NCBI GenBank assembly: GCA_959018215.1
Contig: CAUEKL010000099.1
Span: forward strand, 1 to 8,101
DNA: 8,101 nt
Reading direction: 5' to 3'
Source of the DNA: an uncultured Gemmiger sp.
GTDB lineage: Bacteria > Bacillota > Clostridia > Oscillospirales > Ruminococcaceae
Shown here: positions 5,690-8,101 of the stretch, piece after piece
Layout: every line of letters begins with the position of its first letter
Numbering within the stretch: position 1 is the first letter of the stretch
The notes under the pieces: generated by a model
Database searches by the model: none
Seen by the model: only the letters and a program-made list of their open reading frames with translations
What the model was told of the DNA's origin: nothing
Translations under genes and position numbers: made by a program

Positions 5690-6504
5690 TGGATACAAGG
5701 CCCATCGGTGTGTTTGACAGCGGCCTGGGCGGCCTGACCGCCGTGCGCCAGCTGCGCCGGGTGCTGCCCGGTGAGGACATCATCTATTTCGGCGATACCG
5801 GCCGGGTGCCCTACGGCAGCCGCGGCCGGCAGACCATCCTCCAGTATGCCCGGCAGGACATCCGGTTCCTGTTGAGCCAGAACGTGAAGTTTCTCATGGC
5901 TGCCTGCGGCACCGTCTCCTCCACCTATCCTTCGGAGGAGGCATCCCGCCTGCCTGTGCCTTACACCGGCGTGGTGGGAGCGGCGGCCCGCAAAGCCGTG
6001 ACCCTGACCCGCAACCACAAGGTGGGGGTCATCGGCACGGCGGCCACCATCCGCAGCGGGTCCTATGCGGCGCTGCTCCGGGACCTGATGCCGGACATCC
6101 AGATCACGGCCAAGGCCTGTCCCCTCTTTGTGCCTCTGGTGGAGAGCGGCCATGTGACCGACGGCGACCCGGTGACCACCCTGGTCATCGAGCAGTATCT
6201 GACCGAGCTGCGGGACGCCGGGGTGGATACCCTGATCCTGGGCTGCACCCATTATCCCCTGCTGAAAAAGATGATCGGGGATTTCATGGGGGCGGAGGTG
6301 GCCCTCATCGACCCGGGCAAGGTCACGGCCATCGAGACCGCCGCTGCCCTGGACGATCTGGGGCTGACCAACGGCCGCAGCGAAGGCGGCCGGGTGCGCT
6401 ACTATGTGAGCGACACCCCCGAGGCCTTCCAGGAACTGGAGACCCTGTTCCTGGGCGAGTACGCCGGCGGTCCGGTGGAGCAGATTGCCATCGAGACCTA
6501 CTGA
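5689..6504 (+). CDS. murI: glutamate racemase
   Basis: Interconverts L- and D-glutamate without cofactor by two cysteines, supplying D-Glu to MurD for peptidoglycan. The protein has 271 residues, full length. Motifs: GVFDSGLGGLT (7-17) with Asp10 and Ser11; FGDTGRVPYGSR (34-45); the first catalytic cysteine in AACGTVSS (71-78; Cys73); VIGTAATIRSGSY (114-126); and the second catalytic site LGCTHYPLL (184-192; Cys186, His188). Most MurI proteins have ACNTA at the first site; here Asn is Gly. All other key residues are present, so it is probably active. The ATG shares its A with the ddl stop (TGATG), implying coupled translation with ddl. Confusion with aspartate racemase is unlikely given the length and the GCTHYP context. 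Confidence 0.94.
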   Translation: MDTRPIGVFDSGLGGLTAVRQLRRVLPGEDIIYFGDTGRVPYGSRGRQTILQYARQDIRFLLSQNVKFLMAACGTVSSTYPSEEASRLPVPYTGVVGAAARKAVTLTRNHKVGVIGTAATIRSGSYAALLRDLMPDIQITAKACPLFVPLVESGHVTDGDPVTTLVIEQYLTELRDAGVDTLILGCTHYPLLKKMIGDFMGAEVALIDPGKVTAIETAAALDDLGLTNGRSEGGRVRYYVSDTPEAFQELETLFLGEYAGGPVEQIAIETY

Positions 6505-6530
6505 CCGCTTTGACCACTATACTATATAAG
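6501..6530 (+). promoter_or_regulatory. possible weak promoter before the DUF1934 gene
   Basis: The 40-nt gap after murI is AT-rich in an otherwise GC-rich region and holds TATACT (6518-6523) and TATATA/TATAAG (6523-6530). The best -35 is CTGACC (6501-6506), 16-18 nt before the latter pair. A start there would leave a very short leader. Read-through from ddl-murI is as likely. Confidence 0.25.
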
Positions 6531-6544
6531 GATACGGAAAGAAC

Positions 6545-6991
6545 ATGCAGGACAATTACCTGATCACCATCCGCGGCACCATGCAGCAGAATGGCGAGGA
6601 GGACAGCGTGGAGCTGATGACCCGGGGCAAGTTCACCCAGCGGGGCTCCGCCTATTACATTGTATATGAAGAGACCGAGGCCACCGGTTACGCGGGCTGC
6701 ACCACCACCGTCAAGGCCACCCTGGACGGCCAGCAGGTGGTGATGACCCGGTTCGGCAAGGTGCCCAGCCAGCTGGTCATTGAAAAGGGCATCCGCCACA
6801 TCTGCCATTACGAGACGGGCTACGGGTCCATCTCTCTGGGGGTGGCCGCCGACGTGATCGAGCTGCTGCTGGATGAGAACGGCGGCCGGCTGAAGTTCAG
6901 CTACACCCTGGATTCCGGGGGAGAAAACTTCATCAGCCGCAACCTGGTGGACATCACGGTGGAACAGCTGCCCACCGAAGTGGAAGAATAA
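6545..6991 (+). CDS. DUF1934 family protein (YwiB-like), predicted calycin-like beta-barrel
   Basis: A 148-residue protein of unknown function. No signal peptide, membrane segment or obvious catalytic motif is visible. The pattern of alternating strands with short turns (YLITIRGTMQ, GKFTQRGSAYYIVYEE, CTTTVKATLDGQQVVMTRFG, RHICHYETGYGSISLGVAAD, LKFSYTLD, NLVDITVEQL) fits a small beta-barrel. The segment IVYEE(T)E, the conserved TRxG-like MTRFG and the Y(E)TGYGxxxLGV stretch are features I associate with DUF1934. The position directly before argS matches ywiB-argS in B. subtilis and supports the assignment. The ATG at 6545 has GGA 6 nt upstream. It lies 40 nt after murI and 50 nt before argS, probably in one transcript with argS. 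Confidence 0.85.
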   Translation: MQDNYLITIRGTMQQNGEEDSVELMTRGKFTQRGSAYYIVYEETEATGYAGCTTTVKATLDGQQVVMTRFGKVPSQLVIEKGIRHICHYETGYGSISLGVAADVIELLLDENGGRLKFSYTLDSGGENFISRNLVDITVEQLPTEVEE

Positions 6992-7041
6992 GAGTATTCC
7001 GGTTTTTTTGGATTTTTTGAGTGAAAACGGAGGTTTCAAAC

Positions 7042-8101
7042 ATGAAGTACGAACACTACAACCCCCGCCAGGCCGCGCTGGACGCGGCCCGCGGTCTGCT
7101 GCAGAACGCCGCCGAAGCCGCGATGGAATCCGGCGCGCTGCCCCGCGCCGAACTGCCCGCCTACATTGTGGAGATCCCGGCGGACGTGAAGAACGGCGAC
7201 GTGGCCTGCAACCTGGCCATGGCCGGTGCGCGTGTGTTCCATAAGGCCCCCCGGCAGATCGCCGAGGCCATTGTGGGCTGCCTGGACCTGACCGGCTCCC
7301 CCTTTGACCGGGCGGAGATCGCCGGTCCCGGCTTCATCAACCTGTACCTGGGCACCGGCTGGTTCACCGACGTGGTCCGCGCCGCCTGCTCCGAGCCGGA
7401 ATACGGCCGCACCGAGGCCGGCGCCGGCAAGAAGTACAATGTGGAGTTTGTTTCCGCCAACCCCACCGGCCCCATGCACATGGGCAACGCCCGGGGCGGC
7501 GCTCTGGGCGACTGCCTGGCCGCCTGCCTGGACTGGGCCGGCTACGATGTGACCCGTGAGTTCTACATCAACGACGCAGGCAATCAGATCCAGAAGTTCG
7601 GCAAGAGCCTGGCCATCCGCTACCTGCAGCTGTTCAAGGGGGAGGAAGCCTGCCCCCTGCCCCAGGAATGCTACCAGGGCGCCGACATCATCGAGCATGC
7701 CAAGAACTTTGCCGCCGAGCACGGCGACGCCTATGTGAATGCCGATTTCGAGGAACTGAAGCAGGCCATCACCGACTACGCCCTGCCCAAGAACATCGAA
7801 GGGCTGCAGCGTGACCTGGGCAAGTACCGCATCACCTACGATGTGTGGTTCCATGAGAGCACCCTGCACGAGTCCGGCGCGGTGAAGGCCGTGGTGGACA
7901 AGCTGCTTGAGTCCGGCGCCTGCTACAAGGCCGAGGACGGCGCCATCATGTACAAGAGCGCCCAGTTCGCCGCCAAGTACGGTGTGGCAAACAAGCGCAA
8001 GACCACCGACGGCACCGAGGAGGAAGCCAAGGACGAGGTGCTGGTGCGTGCCAACGGCATTCCCACCTACTTTGCCGCCGACATCGCCTACCACTACAAC
8101 A
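7042..8101 (+). CDS. argS: arginyl-tRNA synthetase, N-terminal part, cut by window edge
   Basis: Class I synthetase that charges tRNA-Arg with arginine. The first 353 residues are visible. The N-terminal Add-1 (Arg-tRNA-synt N) domain (about 1-110) includes YIVEIPADVKNGDVACNLAM, the counterpart of the GD(Y/F)xxN(x)A motif, and GPGFINLYL (95-103). The catalytic domain opens with VEFVSANPTGPMHMGNARGG (134-153), in which HMGN (146-149) is the HIGH signature. REFYINDAGNQI (172-183) is also typical of the family. The window ends in PTYFAADIAYHYN, before any KMSKS-like loop and the anticodon-binding domain. The ATG at 7042 has a strong GGAGG (7029-7033) at 8-nt spacing. The stretch around 311-332 (KYGVANKRKTTDGTEEEAKD) is longer than in the E. 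coli-type enzymes I remember. Confidence 0.97.
   Translation, partial: MKYEHYNPRQAALDAARGLLQNAAEAAMESGALPRAELPAYIVEIPADVKNGDVACNLAMAGARVFHKAPRQIAEAIVGCLDLTGSPFDRAEIAGPGFINLYLGTGWFTDVVRAACSEPEYGRTEAGAGKKYNVEFVSANPTGPMHMGNARGGALGDCLAACLDWAGYDVTREFYINDAGNQIQKFGKSLAIRYLQLFKGEEACPLPQECYQGADIIEHAKNFAAEHGDAYVNADFEELKQAITDYALPKNIEGLQRDLGKYRITYDVWFHESTLHESGAVKAVVDKLLESGACYKAEDGAIMYKSAQFAAKYGVANKRKTTDGTEEEAKDEVLVRANGIPTYFAADIAYHYN

Noticed and set aside
6986..7017. A possible terminator between the DUF1934 gene and argS (GAATA/TATTC stem followed by T-runs)
   Set aside because: The stem is only 5 bp and mostly A-T and overlaps the stop codon; the T-runs are broken by GG. It is too weak to call, and the genes are probably co-transcribed.

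Overview
The window is GC-rich, dense, vertically inherited core DNA from a bacterium of the Bacillota (Firmicutes). The gene pairings dprA-topA, infC-rpmI-rplT followed by a TrmH-type methyltransferase, and a DUF1934 (YwiB-like) gene directly before argS are all typical of that phylum. The high GC and the protein style suggest a Clostridia gut lineage such as Oscillospiraceae/Ruminococcaceae (Faecalibacterium, Gemmiger, Subdoligranulum). That family-level placement is an inference from memory, not from a search.

The left half (1-4203) is read leftward. From its promoter near 4399-4427 it runs: a leader of about 190 nt with a terminator hairpin directly before the first gene; infC (initiation factor IF3, apparently with an AUC start); rpmI (L35); rplT (L20); a rho-independent terminator; a TrmH/SpoU-family RNA 2'-O-methyltransferase gene; dprA; and the N-terminal three-fifths or so of topA, cut by the window edge. 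The last three genes are almost abutting and look like one transcript, partly fed by read-through of the rplT terminator.

The right half (4574-8101) is read rightward. It holds ddl (D-Ala-D-Ala ligase) and murI (glutamate racemase), joined by a TGATG stop/start overlap, then a DUF1934 gene and the 5' part of argS. Ddl and MurI supply the D-Ala-D-Ala dipeptide and D-Glu of peptidoglycan stem peptides, so their translational coupling makes sense.

The only stretch above 300 bases without a gene is 4204-4573, the divergent control region between infC and ddl. It holds a strong leftward promoter, the folded infC leader with its attenuator, a perfect 10-bp palindrome and an extended -10 promoter for ddl.

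I found no mobile elements, CRISPR arrays, tRNA or rRNA genes, toxin-antitoxin or defence genes, and no convincing new system. The points worth a second look are the AUC start and attenuator leader of infC, the Asn-to-Gly change in the first catalytic-cysteine motif of MurI, the palindrome in the ddl promoter, and the terminator that abuts the methyltransferase start.
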